The translations under genes were made by a program, and so were the position numbers. From assembly GCA_946965045.2 (NCBI GenBank), contig OX337232.1:372001-436000 (forward strand): a DNA stretch of 64,000 bases, read 5' to 3'. The notes beneath the pieces are model-generated. The model was not told where the DNA came from. It worked only from the letters and a program-made list of their open reading frames with translations, and made no database searches. Below, piece after piece: positions 41,656-52,800 of the stretch. The number at the start of each line of letters is the position of its first letter. Position 1 is the first letter of the stretch. This DNA comes from Epithemia pelagica (taxonomy: Eukaryota; Bacillariophyta; Bacillariophyceae; Surirellales; Surirellaceae).

Positions 41656-42053
41656 GGGGAATTGGCTCGACGGTACTCTGCAAAGAGTAAAGTCCAGCTC
41701 GCTTGCTATTGCCAGCTTGCCTGCAGACGCTGCAACGGCTTATCCTGCAGACGATATACAATGGCTTGGCAGCCGGAGTATGTTGGCAAGATACTTGTGA
41801 TGATATTTCAGGGTATCTTGGCTCCTTAATGGGGTCTGTGTTTGGGATGGCTGTGTGGTTGGATGCACACTCGCACGCAATGGACAGAACTCGTGACGGG
41901 ATCCGAGTCCCGCCACATTCTGGAGTGAAACACAATACCCGCCCTCCTTGGGAAAGGATGGGTGGGGGGCTCGCCCCCCCAGAGCACCGGTATATGTAAC
42001 TATAAGATAGTAGATGTTATGTGACAAAGAGCTGATAAGAGAGGAACAAGAAC
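41656..42053 (+). repeat. Split direct repeat B1
   Basis: 398 bp from ggggaattggctcg to gaggaacaagaac, repeated at 42324-42721 with offset 668. It begins 83 nt after the YR stop and contains a GC-rich hairpin near 41964-41980. Confidence 0.95.
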
Positions 42054-42054
42054 C

Positions 42055-42308
42055 GCACCGTACCCATCAGGTCAAGAAGGGACCGACGGACGAACGCAGA
42101 AGAGAAGTTGACGTCATCACAGATACGAGTTCAAGGAATGAGTCATTGGTTGGTTGGGACTGTCGTGTAAAGTACACGTCAGCACAGAGTATGGCATCCC
42201 AACCAACATGTGAATGAGGAAGTATGATCATAAGTTAATGGAAAGAGCTAACAGCGGCAGTGTCAAGGATCTGATCACCCATTGATCCTGTTGGCAGTTC
42301 TCTTTTCG
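42055..42308 (+). repeat. Split direct repeat A2
   Basis: Copy of A1 (33859-34112), lying directly after B1, so B1-A2 reproduces the end-to-end junction of the element. Confidence 0.95.
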
Positions 42309-42323
42309 CCCACCCGCCCACCC

Positions 42324-42721
42324 GGGGAATTGGCTCGACGGTACTCTGCAAAGAGTAAAGTCCAGCTCGCTTGCTATTGCCAGCTTGCCTGCAGACGCTG
42401 CAACGGCTTATCCTGCAGACGATATACAATGGCTTGGCAGCCGGAGTATGTTGGCAAGATACTTGTGATGATATTTCAGGGTATCTTGGCTCCTTAATGG
42501 GGTCTGTGTTTGGGATGGCTGTGTGGTTGGATGCACACTCGCACGCAATGGACAGAACTCGTGACGGGATCCGAGTCCCGCCACATTCTGGAGTGAAACA
42601 CAATACCCGCCCTCCTTGGGAAAGGATGGGTGGGGGGCTCGCCCCCCCAGAGCACCGGTATATGTAACTATAAGATAGTAGATGTTATGTGACAAAGAGC
42701 TGATAAGAGAGGAACAAGAAC
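42324..42721 (+). repeat. Split direct repeat B2 (right end of element)
   Basis: Copy of B1; separated from A2 by 15 bases of C-rich sequence (42309-42323). The host spacer resumes at cccaaaagattcgc. Confidence 0.95.
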
Positions 42722-43118
42722 CCCAAAAGATTCGCATGGCAATACTAAAAAATAAGATTTTAGGGTTTTTTGGTTCGAAAAATTGAGGTTGGCGGATTCG
42801 TATCCCAATACGACAATGAGAATCGCAAGGCCACACACACGGCAGAGAGTTTCCATGGATGTTGTGCACGTCACCATTCCAACAACAACTTAGTTTTGGC
42901 ATCGTTTGGTTGTTGCAGTGGTGTGTGACAGTCTCTCCTGCTTTGTTGTTGTCTTTGAAAACAGAAAGCGATAATCAACATTGATTCTCGGCTACCCAAA
43001 CTCTCGGCTTGGGTTCCGCAGTCGGACGACCTTGCTCACACACCGCTACCAACCAATCTATAGAACGGCAGACCGCCCACCAACCGCAAAAGGGGACTGA
43101 CGTTTGCAAGAGAGAGAA
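42722..43118. other. Spacer and leader of the LRR-like gene, copy B
   Basis: Aligns with 6161-6602 of copy A, with small indels. It shows that the retroelement interrupted a contiguous spacer. No gene. Confidence 0.7.
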
Positions 43119-46100
43119 ATGAGTCCTCGAGGAGATGAACCACAGGCTGTCCGTGGGGGCGTAGTGTTGGCCACCACATCCGAGTCGTCGTCATTGTCAT
43201 TATCGCCTGGCTCGGTTGTCCATGACCATGAGACGAGTGGTAGCTGTTGTCTACCAAAACAACCATCATCAGCAGCAGCATCACCTTTGTTGTACCACGA
43301 CAATCATGAGACGACCACTCCATGCCAAACCCAATGGACTCTTCCACCACCACCACCACATGACGAAGCAGCAGCAGTGGTGCATCCAGCCATTCGAGAG
43401 GAATGGCAGCAGTGTTGGCACCACGCCATGAGCGCTATTAACAACCACCATTCGATCCGAGGAGAACAACAACAACATCCAGAACCACATGAAGAAGAAC
43501 CAAAGGATGGGATGGTCCCTTACTTGTTTTTGCCCACGGCCTGCATGGGAGTGCCAGACGCTCGCTATCTCCTACAGTGTCTAGATGACGACTGGATCCG
43601 CCAAGGACGACCATTGCACCGTGTCGAATTGGATTCCCTCCAGGGGCCGACAACGACCCCACCAAGAGACGCGGGGGGCGATCGGACCCTCTGGCACGAG
43701 TTGCTGGTTCAATTCTTGAGGGAGAGTGCCACAGTTGGTTTGGCCTGTGATCCACCCGGTGGTTTGATGGATACCAACGTTTCGTGGTCGTGGATTCGTG
43801 CCTTGTCATCCTTGTCGTCCACCAGTATTCGACACTGGGAATTGGGTCTGGACCTGCGATATCCCTGTACCTTTGTGTCCACCCTCTTGCAACAGCAGCA
43901 ACAACAATCCACAGTCTTGGCCACCAATCCTCGTACATCCCATTCGACTGGTGTATCCCTGTGTCTGTTGGATCGGACACCACGACGAATCCCAACGGAT
44001 TCTTCTTCTTTTTCTTCTTGCTCCAATCTGGAACGACTGGCTCAAGCTCTGGAACCTGTCACAAACTTGGAGCAAGTGCACTTGTGTTATTTCCAGCTGA
44101 ATCCGACAACCCCTACTCGTAGAACGAATGATTGTGTGGAGGAGGATCCCACAAGCACTCCGTCTTCTTCTTGTTCCATGCACTGGTTGAATCAGGCCTT
44201 GCACGGTTCCCGCCACTCATTGCGACAGTTGACCTTGCAAGATTGGCCTTACCGACCCGAGTGTCATTGGGATTGGTTGGTTCCCATTACTACAGAATAC
44301 CCCCTGTTGGAGTCCCTGGTCGTGACCGTGTCCCCCCAAGCACACGTGTTTGCCGCCTCCCGCTCGGATGACAACAACAACAACAACAACAACAACAAGA
44401 GAGTTCAATGGGACGGACCGTGGGAGTCGTCTCCGGCTCTGTGTCGTGCCTTGTCGTCGTCGTCCTTGCATCGCTTGCAACACGTATCGTTGCCTCTCTT
44501 GTGCGAATCCCCAACCTCGATTCAAACCGTGGTACAACCCTTTCTCGAGGCCTTTGTCTCGTCCTTGTCATCATCGTCGTCCTCCATGTGGCAATCCTTG
44601 GACTTGGTGCCCTTGGTGTCGGTGAACCGCATCACTTCGAACACCACCAACAAGAATCAGGATCCTCCGACAAGTAACGATGATTCACATGACATTCGCA
44701 TTGCCTTGCAAGAATTTACACAACCGATTGGGTTGCAACAAACCATGAAATCCCTGGTGCAGGTCCTTTCCTCCAGCACGACAACAACAACAACAGCAAC
44801 CACAAAAGTGGCCTTGCAGGTGGATTATTCCTCCTTGCCCCACATGTTGCCGGTCCAGTTTTGGAGGCAATTCATTCCCACAAGAACAACCACGACCACA
44901 ACCGACAGTGCCACAACCACAACGAATCGCAGCACCGCCATAAAAATGGACAAACAAGTTGGGAATCGGAAGCCTACTACCACCACGATTACTCCCCTCG
45001 TCTCCTTGACCTTATTGCAGGGTGGACAACGACGAGGATTGAGTCCATTACAAGTTCAGGCCTTGTGTCACAATTTGAATACCACCTGTCCTCATTTGAC
45101 ACACTTGACCCTACCTCTTTCCAATTCCTCCAGTACCAACAACAACAACAGCATCAATAACCATGTCGTCATGTGGTGTCCCCCATTGGCATTGACCGAG
45201 GTCACTGTGCAACTTCCGGGAAGTGATGACTCTTGTCCGTGGTCGTTGGTAACGCAACTCGTACGGGAACAATCCCATCTCCATACCTTGCGACTGTATG
45301 GAGTTCCACCAACATTCACCGTCACACCTTGCCATTTATTCCATGAAACCACTCGCGCTTGTTCTCCACTCCTAATACTAAAAGGCAGCAAAAAACAAGC
45401 TCAAACTCAACAACGCCACCAGCCATATCCACAACAAGAACAAGAACAACACGAGTTGATTCAAACCATTGTACAGCATGCTTCATTGCATACCCTCGTG
45501 TTGCAAACCAAAGGACAATCACCCCGAGTCATTCACAGTGCACCACCCACAGTACTACTACACGAGGAGAGCCACGATTTCCTAGCATCGGACGGTGAGG
45601 AAAAGAAGCTGCCGGATCCACACGATAAAGATCCATCCAGTCCGCAGGCGACCGCCAAAAGAGACTCATCGTCCTTATTCTTGGATCAGCTATGCCATTC
45701 TCTGGCAACCCCATCCACAGGCCCGTCTTGTCCCGTGCGTGATTTGGATGACCACCACCACAATAACCATGAATGATAGTCATATAGGGGAACTGCTACT
45801 CCTGGGTGCAGAATGTGTTTCAACTCCCAAAATGGACCGATTGGTGTCCTCCGTGGCATGCCCTCTTGTCTTTTCCGTACCAGCAACAAAAGGCGCTTCC
45901 GCGAGAGGTGGTGGAGGCCTTGCACTTTCATCCAACGATTCAACACCTCCGTCCCCCTTCTCACACAAAAATCACAATCCCCCCACGGACCACCACCCAT
46001 GACGGGATGGAGACCGACAATGCCATGGACCACCACACGAGGAGGGCAAATCATTGGTTCGGTCGGATACCATCCCACTCCACACCCACGGACACTCATG

Positions 46101-46189
46101 ATTGTACGTCATTGTCATTTTTTCCCATGCCCTTGGAGTTGCTGGCCCTGCTGCGACGAAATCGTTGGTTGCTCGAGGAACGGGGGTGA
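43119..46189 (+). CDS. LRR-like low-complexity protein, copy B
   Basis: Counterpart of 6603-9718, with the same proposed two-exon structure: 43119-45734 and 45812-46189, intron 45735-45811 (phase 0), ending LLRRNRWLLEERG. Unspliced it would stop at 45776. The first 300 residues differ strongly from copy A by indels in Ser, Gln, His and Asn runs, while later segments are almost base-identical. LRR-like segments (LRQLTLQDW, HLHTLRLYG) are unchanged. Function unknown. Confidence 0.7.
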
Positions 46190-46270
46190 GCAGCTACGCT
46201 ATACCCCAACACGACGACTGCTACAACGCCCGAATCCACACGTTGTGCAAATCCTTGCAGGCCCGCGGGT

Positions 46271-46983
46271 ACAACACCAAGACTATACGCTGGGCACAAA
46301 AGTGTGGAGCAAGGAACCCATTGGTCTCGTAACGCGACAGGGCGATCTGACCTGGTCCGATTTTTGCGAATGGACCATTCAAGCCTTCATTTTATGCCCA
46401 AGAACATGGCATTACCAAAACCACCGCGTCCTTTCAATTGGGTACGACCACCGTCTGGGATCCCGCCACGAACGATACCAGCAGTCCCCGCTTTACGGCC
46501 AACCAATTGGAGTCCGTCAATGCACATGCCGTGGCGGCGCGGGGCAATATTGAAGAACTGTACAATTTCAATTTGCAAACCTTCATGCCTCGCACCGGCT
46601 TGAATCGCCTCAATTCAGGCGATTCGCCCATCATGTATGCCTTTCCCATGGGACCATTAATGAGTAACGTCGCGGCACCCGAACTCAAAGTCCAATCGCC
46701 GACCGTGAAAGCAATCAAGGAACGTGGCTCTTTGAATTGTGGCATTCGTACCCGCAAAGGCTTTGCCGAATTTGATCGCACTACCAAGGAGTGGTCCGGC
46801 GTTGATGTTGATTTGTGTCGGGCTTTGTCGGCCGCCTTGTTTGATAGCGTGGATACCCGGGTTGTGTTTACCGATGTGCTGGCGGCTCAACGATTTCCCG
46901 TCTTGGTGCAAGAACGAGTCGATGTCTTGTCCCGGTTATCGACCTTGACATTGAGACGCGATGTGAAGGAACCCCAAACCGGT
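46271..46983 (+). pseudogene. Amino-acid-binding protein (SBP_bac_3) pseudogene, copy B
   Basis: Same decayed gene as 9800-11046. Copy B has an extra T near 46390 (cttcatttta against cttcattta in A), which shifts the frame within the first module. The second module is readable from TVKAIKERGSLNCGIRT to DVKEPQTG and then stops matching at about 46983, where unrelated sequence replaces the rest. The two copies therefore have different lesions on top of a shared missing 5' end. Confidence 0.8.
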
Positions 46984-47712
46984 GTGACAACACACTTCGC
47001 CGACATCCAAGCTGTAGCGCTATATCTCTACAGTGATTTGTGAAAGAAGGTTAGGTACGGAAGCACTGGAGGGAAGCCCTTGTTTCGCAACAAAAGATCA
47101 TATATCGCAGCCGATTATCATGGCAGAGGTACAACAGGGCATGAGGGAGAAGATTGACGAGGATTCAACATAATCAAAGAATTTTCTATATCGACTGACG
47201 GATATCACGAGTGAGACCGTTCGAAGCATGCAAATTGAAGGTGTCCAGCACTTGTCCAAGGCTTCCAATGAGGACAGAAAAACAATGTTTTGAACGGAAT
47301 CCAATAGTCGGGAGGGCCTTCGTCAAAGCCATCTTGACGGCTCATGAAATCTCTCAGAATGCCCTCCTGTTGGTGAATACCAGTTCGCCGTACACCCTTT
47401 TGACGACCGAGACCTTGAACGCATTGCAACCATGCTCACAGTGATCAATTCATGATGGTGCTGTTGCCCCGCTGGTTGTGCTTGTTGTTGCCGCAACAAG
47501 GTGGATGTCAGGTCCCATTCACACGATACTGGGAAGAGATTGCCATTCGCTTCTTCTTGTGCACCCAACAAAGTCCTATGCTTCAATTCTTTGCACTAAT
47601 CGTTATATCTCTTCTATTTTATTCAGTTGGAGGCCAATGCGTCTATTCCCATAGTTTCCCGTCGTACGTCCCAGAACCCCATTTGTTCTGCCATGGTCTC
47701 GACGTAGGACTT
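46984..47712. other. Rearranged spacer in copy B with a retropepsin-like scrap
   Basis: Sequence from 46984 to about 47430 is not in copy A at this place, apart from about 20 bases near 47283 that match the end of the A pseudogene (tgttttgaacggaatcc). A plus-strand stretch ending at 47444 reads NALLLVNTSSPYTLLTTETL, faintly like an aspartic-protease flap-side motif with Asp changed to Asn. From about 47434 it matches A again. Confidence 0.35.
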
Positions 47713-48378
47713 TTACGTCAGCCAAGGCAAAGAGCTTCCCTGTTCGGCCGCCGTCTGCTTCTTGAGCCAAGCTACAGCCCCATCGTTCAATGGATTAGTG
47801 CGTTGGTTGGTACTCATAGACAGGCTTTTAGGAGTCACACCTTTCTTTGCATCAATCAATGCTTGGATATCATGTTTTTTCTTTTCGGTATTGGTCTCCA
47901 GTTTCTTGAGTTCCAGTTGAAAGATTTCTTCTCTTTCTTTCAGTTCCAATTGAAAGATTCGGTCTTCCTTGCGCATAGCATCCATCTTAATGTTGTCTTC
48001 CATGCGCATAGCATCCATCTTAATGTTTGCCATATATGCAATGCCCAAAGGTACAACTGCAGAAATTGCAACAGAAATCGCAGCAATCGTATTTGCCGTG
48101 CCAGCAATAGTATTTGCCGTGCCAGCAATAGTGTTTGCAGTTTCAGCTTTGTCAACAGACTGTTGAGCTGCCTCGACACTCGCCACTTGGAGCTCTTCGG
48201 CGTTCATCTCGGACGGCTGTTTCGGATCTTTGTCAGAGTTCGTACTACAAAGACAGAAGTTTGTGTAAGAAATCTGGGCCCTCAAAGGACGGGTCGGCGA
48301 GAATGCCACCGTCGCTTTTACAGAAAGAAGCACGGCAATCAGCAAGCTTCCCAACAAGCAACACCATTTGTCTCTCAT
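47713..48378 (-). CDS. Small plastid-targeted-type protein, paralogue 3
   Basis: 221 residues from the ATG at 48378, positional counterpart of 15857-16423. The leader (CCLLGSLLIAVLLSV, then KATVAFSPTRPLRAQ) is almost identical to it. Internal repeats are expanded: GTANTIA occurs twice in tandem, NIKMDAMR twice, and the IFQLELK coil twice. The C-terminal part (ITEKKKHDIQALIDAKKGV-like region and STNQRTNPLNDGAVAW) differs from both other paralogues, consistent with being the unconverted ancestral end. Function unknown. Confidence 0.74.
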   Translation of the reverse strand: MRDKWCCLLGSLLIAVLLSVKATVAFSPTRPLRAQISYTNFCLCSTNSDKDPKQPSEMNAEELQVASVEAAQQSVDKAETANTIAGTANTIAGTANTIAAISVAISAVVPLGIAYMANIKMDAMRMEDNIKMDAMRKEDRIFQLELKEREEIFQLELKKLETNTEKKKHDIQALIDAKKGVTPKSLSMSTNQRTNPLNDGAVAWLKKQTAAEQGSSLPWLT

Positions 48379-49013
48379 TTTGCTAAAGAAGGGACACAAA
48401 CAATTCAATTGATCAGAATTTCTTTTTTAATTTGCACCGCTGTTCTTGGCGACAGACGTTAATCTCAAGAAATGGCGACAGCAATGGTGGGTTGAAAGAG
48501 AGAAGAGAGACTCAGAGCTCAGAGGATTGTCGGTGGAAATCGCCACGTCAGTGTGTTCGAGCTGAACAACTCGTATTTTTGCGCGACCAAGAACTAGTCG
48601 AGATAAGCCCCTTTCTGGGAGGCACACTTCCTATTGGTTGGAGAGATTGGAGATGGTCTGACTCAGCGTCAGGTTTTAGGGAAGGTAGGTGGTGGGGGTG
48701 CTAGTGGTACGTTGCAGGAAATGAGCTGTTCGCTCAGAACGAATCGCATCCACCATCTGGAAACGCTCCCGTTTCAGCGAAGGTCTAGTGGTAGGAGGTA
48801 GGTCAAAATGCCCCCGTGGGAATGATCCCATCTACCTCCCAGGTCCAGGTCCATAAAAATCGTGACAGGAACCGGTCTAATAGGTTTACGGTTTACATGC
48901 GTGTGAAGTGTCTCCTGTCCCCGTGGGAGTACCGACTGCCAGGTTAGATAGACTCCCATGTATTCCCGTGCACGGGAATAGGTCACGATATTGTCTAGGA
49001 GTACTTCTAACAG
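48379..49013. other. Spacer, copy B, with 75-bp insertion
   Basis: Matches 16424-16974 except for 48710-48784, flanked by a 9-bp direct repeat ctagtggta. No missing GST exon recognised. Confidence 0.6.
48710..48784. mobile_element. 75-bp insertion with 9-bp target duplication
   Basis: ctagtggta at 48701-48709 is repeated at 48785-48793, while copy A has a single ctagtggta near 16746. The inserted bases have no clear inverted repeats, so the element type is unknown. Confidence 0.55.
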
Positions 49014-49599
49014 CATTCCCTATCAAGAAGATTTGTACAAATACAATGATTCCGTATGGGGTGTCGAAAAGAAACGCCTGGTAGAGTCTGGTGAGAATCC
49101 ATGTGGGACAGTTCCAGTTGCATATACAGAGGATGGCCATCATTTGAGCCAGCACATTGCCATGGCTCGGTACTTTGCCCGTATCAACAAGTTGGATTCG
49201 GGAGATGCATGGAAGGATTACGTCCAAGACGTCATTGCCGATGAATACCAGGGATTCCGCAATATCTGGGTCGAAAAGTCTTTTGCAAGCACCGAAGAGC
49301 AAAAGGCCGAATACGTATACAAGACTGTACCCGAGCTATTAACCAAGTTTGAGGCCCTGTATAAAAAATACAAGACAACGGGCAACGATCAAGCATATTT
49401 GAGCACCAGTCCATCCGGCTCTCCCTTGTGGGGAGATACAGCCATGTTTAGTATTCTGTACGATCACATCCAACTGGGTCACTTTACCGAGGAAACATTG
49501 ACGTCTTCCTACCCGCACTTATCCGCCTTGTACAAAGCATTCATCGCTATACCAGCTGTCGCAGAATGGATCGAACGCAAGAAACCATCCACAAACTAA
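49014..49599 (+). CDS. Glutathione S-transferase-like protein, copy B, 5' exon missing
   Basis: The intact frame from 49014 to the TAA at 49597-49599 encodes about 195 residues of a soluble GST: the substrate-binding end of the thioredoxin fold (GTVPVAYTEDGHHLSQHIAMARY) and the all-helical C-domain to AVAEWIERKK. In the family this Gln/Ser-His region binds the glutathione gamma-glutamyl group. There is no ATG: coding begins after an AG (cttctaacag), implying an upstream exon with the catalytic Tyr/Ser, which I cannot find in the 1 kb upstream. Either a distant exon exists or the gene lost its start before the duplication. Copy A has an additional frameshift. Confidence 0.65.
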
Positions 49600-49878
49600 G
49601 ATGAAAGGTTGATACAGGATAAATAATAAATCGTCTTAGCGATAAACAACTTACATAACATTACTGAGACTATTTAAAGGACGTAGGAGTCTAGGTAGGT
49701 AGATATTATCGAATGGCCTTATGAAGTCTACGGCTTTTTCTTAAATTTTTTTTAAAAAATCTTTTTTTTACCCCCAGGGAGTGAATATCATTGCGCGCCG
49801 TCACATAGTATTCTTTGTTGGCATCAAAATACTACATAAGAGGATTTTCATGCAAGCTTCTACCGTAGTTAGGTAGTA
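49600..49878. other. Right edge of copy B
   Basis: Aligns weakly with 17568-17830; an A/T-rich run (49740-49770) is absent from A. Similarity ends near 49910, inside the 3' end of the next gene. Confidence 0.5.
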
Positions 49879-52800
49879 CTACCAACAACAAAATACGATA
49901 GATCGGGTGAGGTGGCTTGTAGGATGTGCGTCTTGGAAGGCTGTGGAAAACAAAAAATCAAACGGGCCTTGCAAATAGGTATCCACCACTACGACCACCG
50001 AAGACGAGGACATCAAGGTGGCATTGTCGTCATCGTTCATGGTCAAGATTCGTACTGGTCTGCTTCTTCTTTGTTGTTGTCGTTGCTTCAAGGCCGCAAA
50101 TGATAATGGTGTGACCCGGTTGAGGTGGTCCATGGAATCGAAGGAAGAGGATGACAAGGATGACAATACATCGTTCGAGTCCAATGCACCAAGAGTACGA
50201 TCCTCGTCGTCGGAATCACTCAAACTCGAAAAGGGGTCCTCCTCTTTTTTTTCTGTTTCGTCTCGTCCTTCCTGGCCATGGGTAGGGATAGTGTGTGATT
50301 GCGAAGGATCTAAAGGTGCGTTTGCTGTAGGACGACGACTCTGATTATTCATTATGCAAGAGAGTGTGGAGGATACCAAGAGAATCATCTCTTGATGGGG
50401 AGCGGGCATTTCCGACGATGGGGTATCGTTGGATTGCGGAACGACAATCCGCGGCTCGTCATGAGTGGATTTGTTGCTGTAGTGGTGGTGATGGTTACGA
50501 ATCATGCTATCCTCCGCTGGATTCGTAGTCACACAATCTTGCCGTGGCATTGCCGGGATATGGCTTGTCACCGTAGAGTGCGGTTGTGATGACAATGGCG
50601 ACTCCAATGGTTTGTAGTTGGTTTCTCCTTTGCATGGTTGTACCTCTGATGCGTTCTTGTTCCTGTTGCCCATGCGTTCGTCATGTTTGGGCGTCGAGAT
50701 TACGTCCTCCCCCGTTGTGGCATCTTGTTCTGAGACGATACAGTCTCCTCCACCATCGGTCGTGACAATAACATGAACCAATCCCTGGGAGCTTCTCTGC
50801 GGCACCGCCAAAGACAACGGTTGCAGTTCCTGTTCGCCTCCTGTTTCATTTTCTTCTTGTGTCTGTTGTACTGGCCTAGTAGTATCCTCAGTTTCGGACA
50901 AAGTTTGCCATTTCAACCAGTAGGACGAGGATTCACTGTCACGAGAAGGGGAACGGGAGAGATCGCCGTCGTCTTCTTTGGCAGGTTGAATACTGCTGTG
51001 GACTGGCAGAGTGCTTCTGCTGATCATCTTCTTGTTGGTAGTGTTGGATGGTGCATGCTCCTGACAGAGGAGACCTACTTGTCGCGCAATCTGAGAAAAG
51101 TCAAACACATCCGAGGACAAGCTTGGTTGTACTTGGAGTGATGGTGGTGCTGCAAAACTCGTCTTTCCGACAGCCACATCTTTGGTTGCAGTGTTTTGGG
51201 GTACATCAACGGACGGCCTATCCTCCGTTGTGTCTTGGAGTATCGTCCGACCGTATTTAGGAGGATCGCAACCATTTTTCTGGTCGGCAATCGCTCCTGC
51301 GGAATGACTTAGTGTTGTTCGTGATGGTACACCACCCTTGTTCTTGACTGCTGCCGCCACCCGTGCTGGATTCATGTTCGGTTGTACAAGCACATTGGTG
51401 GTCGTGTTGGAGGTTTCGATTTTCTTGCCAGTGGTTCCTGGTGATGATGGTGATGATACGGGAGGAACCATGGCCGGATTTGTGTTCTTGTCGGACCGTA
51501 TGGCTGTAGTGGAGCATTGAGATATGCACTGGTTGCTCTTGCTGCTATTAGTGTCCTTGTTGTTGTTGTTGTTGTTGTTGTCGTCATTGTCGTGAATGGT
51601 GGAACGACGCGTGGGTGAAATCAATGGTTGAGGATGGGTTTGTGCTGCGGTGAGTAAGCTACTGGTATTCCGGACCGTTTTCGGTGGTTGTGGACCGCGT
51701 CGTGCTTGTCTCTTGGGGGACAAGGAAGGACGAGGCGACCAAGGCCCTTGTTGTGCTAGTGTCACCCTTTTGGATTGTCGTTGCTGATGTTGTTGTTGTT
51801 GTTGTTGATGATGATAATTTCGTTGGGCCGCTTGGGCGAGACGCTGAGCGGCGACCGACAAGGACGGACGAGATTTGGAGCACGGTGGTGGTGAGGATGG
51901 TTCATTGTCTTCTGTTTCGTTTGGATGGGTCTCGGAGGACGAGGAAGTTTGGTGGTCCTTGTTACTGCTGACAGAGGATGTGTTGGTCGAAGACGAAGAA
52001 GCAGAAGAATAGGAATGGATCCGATTCCCTTGCGGAGTTGACACGACCAGGGTCGTACCATCAATTTCATGGGTGATTTGATTCTGATACATGGGGCGTC
52101 GTTGTGCCGCGTGTTGTTGCTTCCGAGTGGTATTGGTCACCACGTTGGTGGTACACGGCGTGGAAGGAACCGACCGAGTCGTCCTGGTTGTGGTTGTGGT
52201 TGTCGGCGAGGGATTCGGGACCGAGTCCTCCCTAACGGCGATTGAACAGCATGACGAGGGCCGCTGCGAATGCTCCGACAAGTGTTTGTGGTTGTTGTTG
52301 TTGTTGTTCTGGACCAGGCTGAGAGGAATCCATTGGCTGACGGACAATTCATCTTCGGTGGTGGAGGAAGAGGACAGAGTGGCACGTTCCTTGAGCAAGG
52401 AATCATCTTCCTCCTCCTCCTTCTGATCCCAGGAACAAGAAGAAGATGCGCCACTGGACATGGTGGTGGTGGACGATCCCTCATCGTAAAACAAGAGACC
52501 CTTGACGGTCCGGTAGGCTTGTGGGGATTTGCCATGACCTGTCGTGGTGGTCCGTTTTCGGGAGTACACAAATTGGTCGGTCCCATGATTGGGGTACTGT
52601 TGCAACATTGTCGTCGTTGTTCTTGTTCTGGAAGGATGCTGTTGCTGCTGTTCATAGTCTTCTTCGTCCATGGTGGTGGCAATGGTGCTGTTCCCATCCG
52701 CCGCCATGATGCTACTACTGTTGCAAGTACTACACTCGGTCACTTCGACTCCACCGCCTTGGTCATCCCACTTGAAAATATTGACACGAGACGAATTCCA

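Larger units (their letters stand above)
33858..42721 (+). mobile_element. Tyrosine-recombinase retrotransposon with split direct repeats (PAT/Ngaro-like)
   Basis: An 8.86-kb element inserted in the TOP3B-LRR spacer of copy B only; copy A keeps the joined flanks at about 6161. Its layout is A1 (33859-34112), gag, pol, YR, B1 (41656-42053), A2 (42055-42308), B2 (42324-42721), the split-direct-repeat order of PAT- and Ngaro-type DIRS elements. The B1/A2 junction equals the joined element ends, as the circular-intermediate model predicts. It encodes reverse transcriptase, RNase H and a tyrosine recombinase rather than a DDE integrase. No target duplication is evident, as expected for recombinase-mediated insertion. 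All three frames are long, and the repeat pairs are almost identical, so the insertion is young. Confidence 0.92.
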
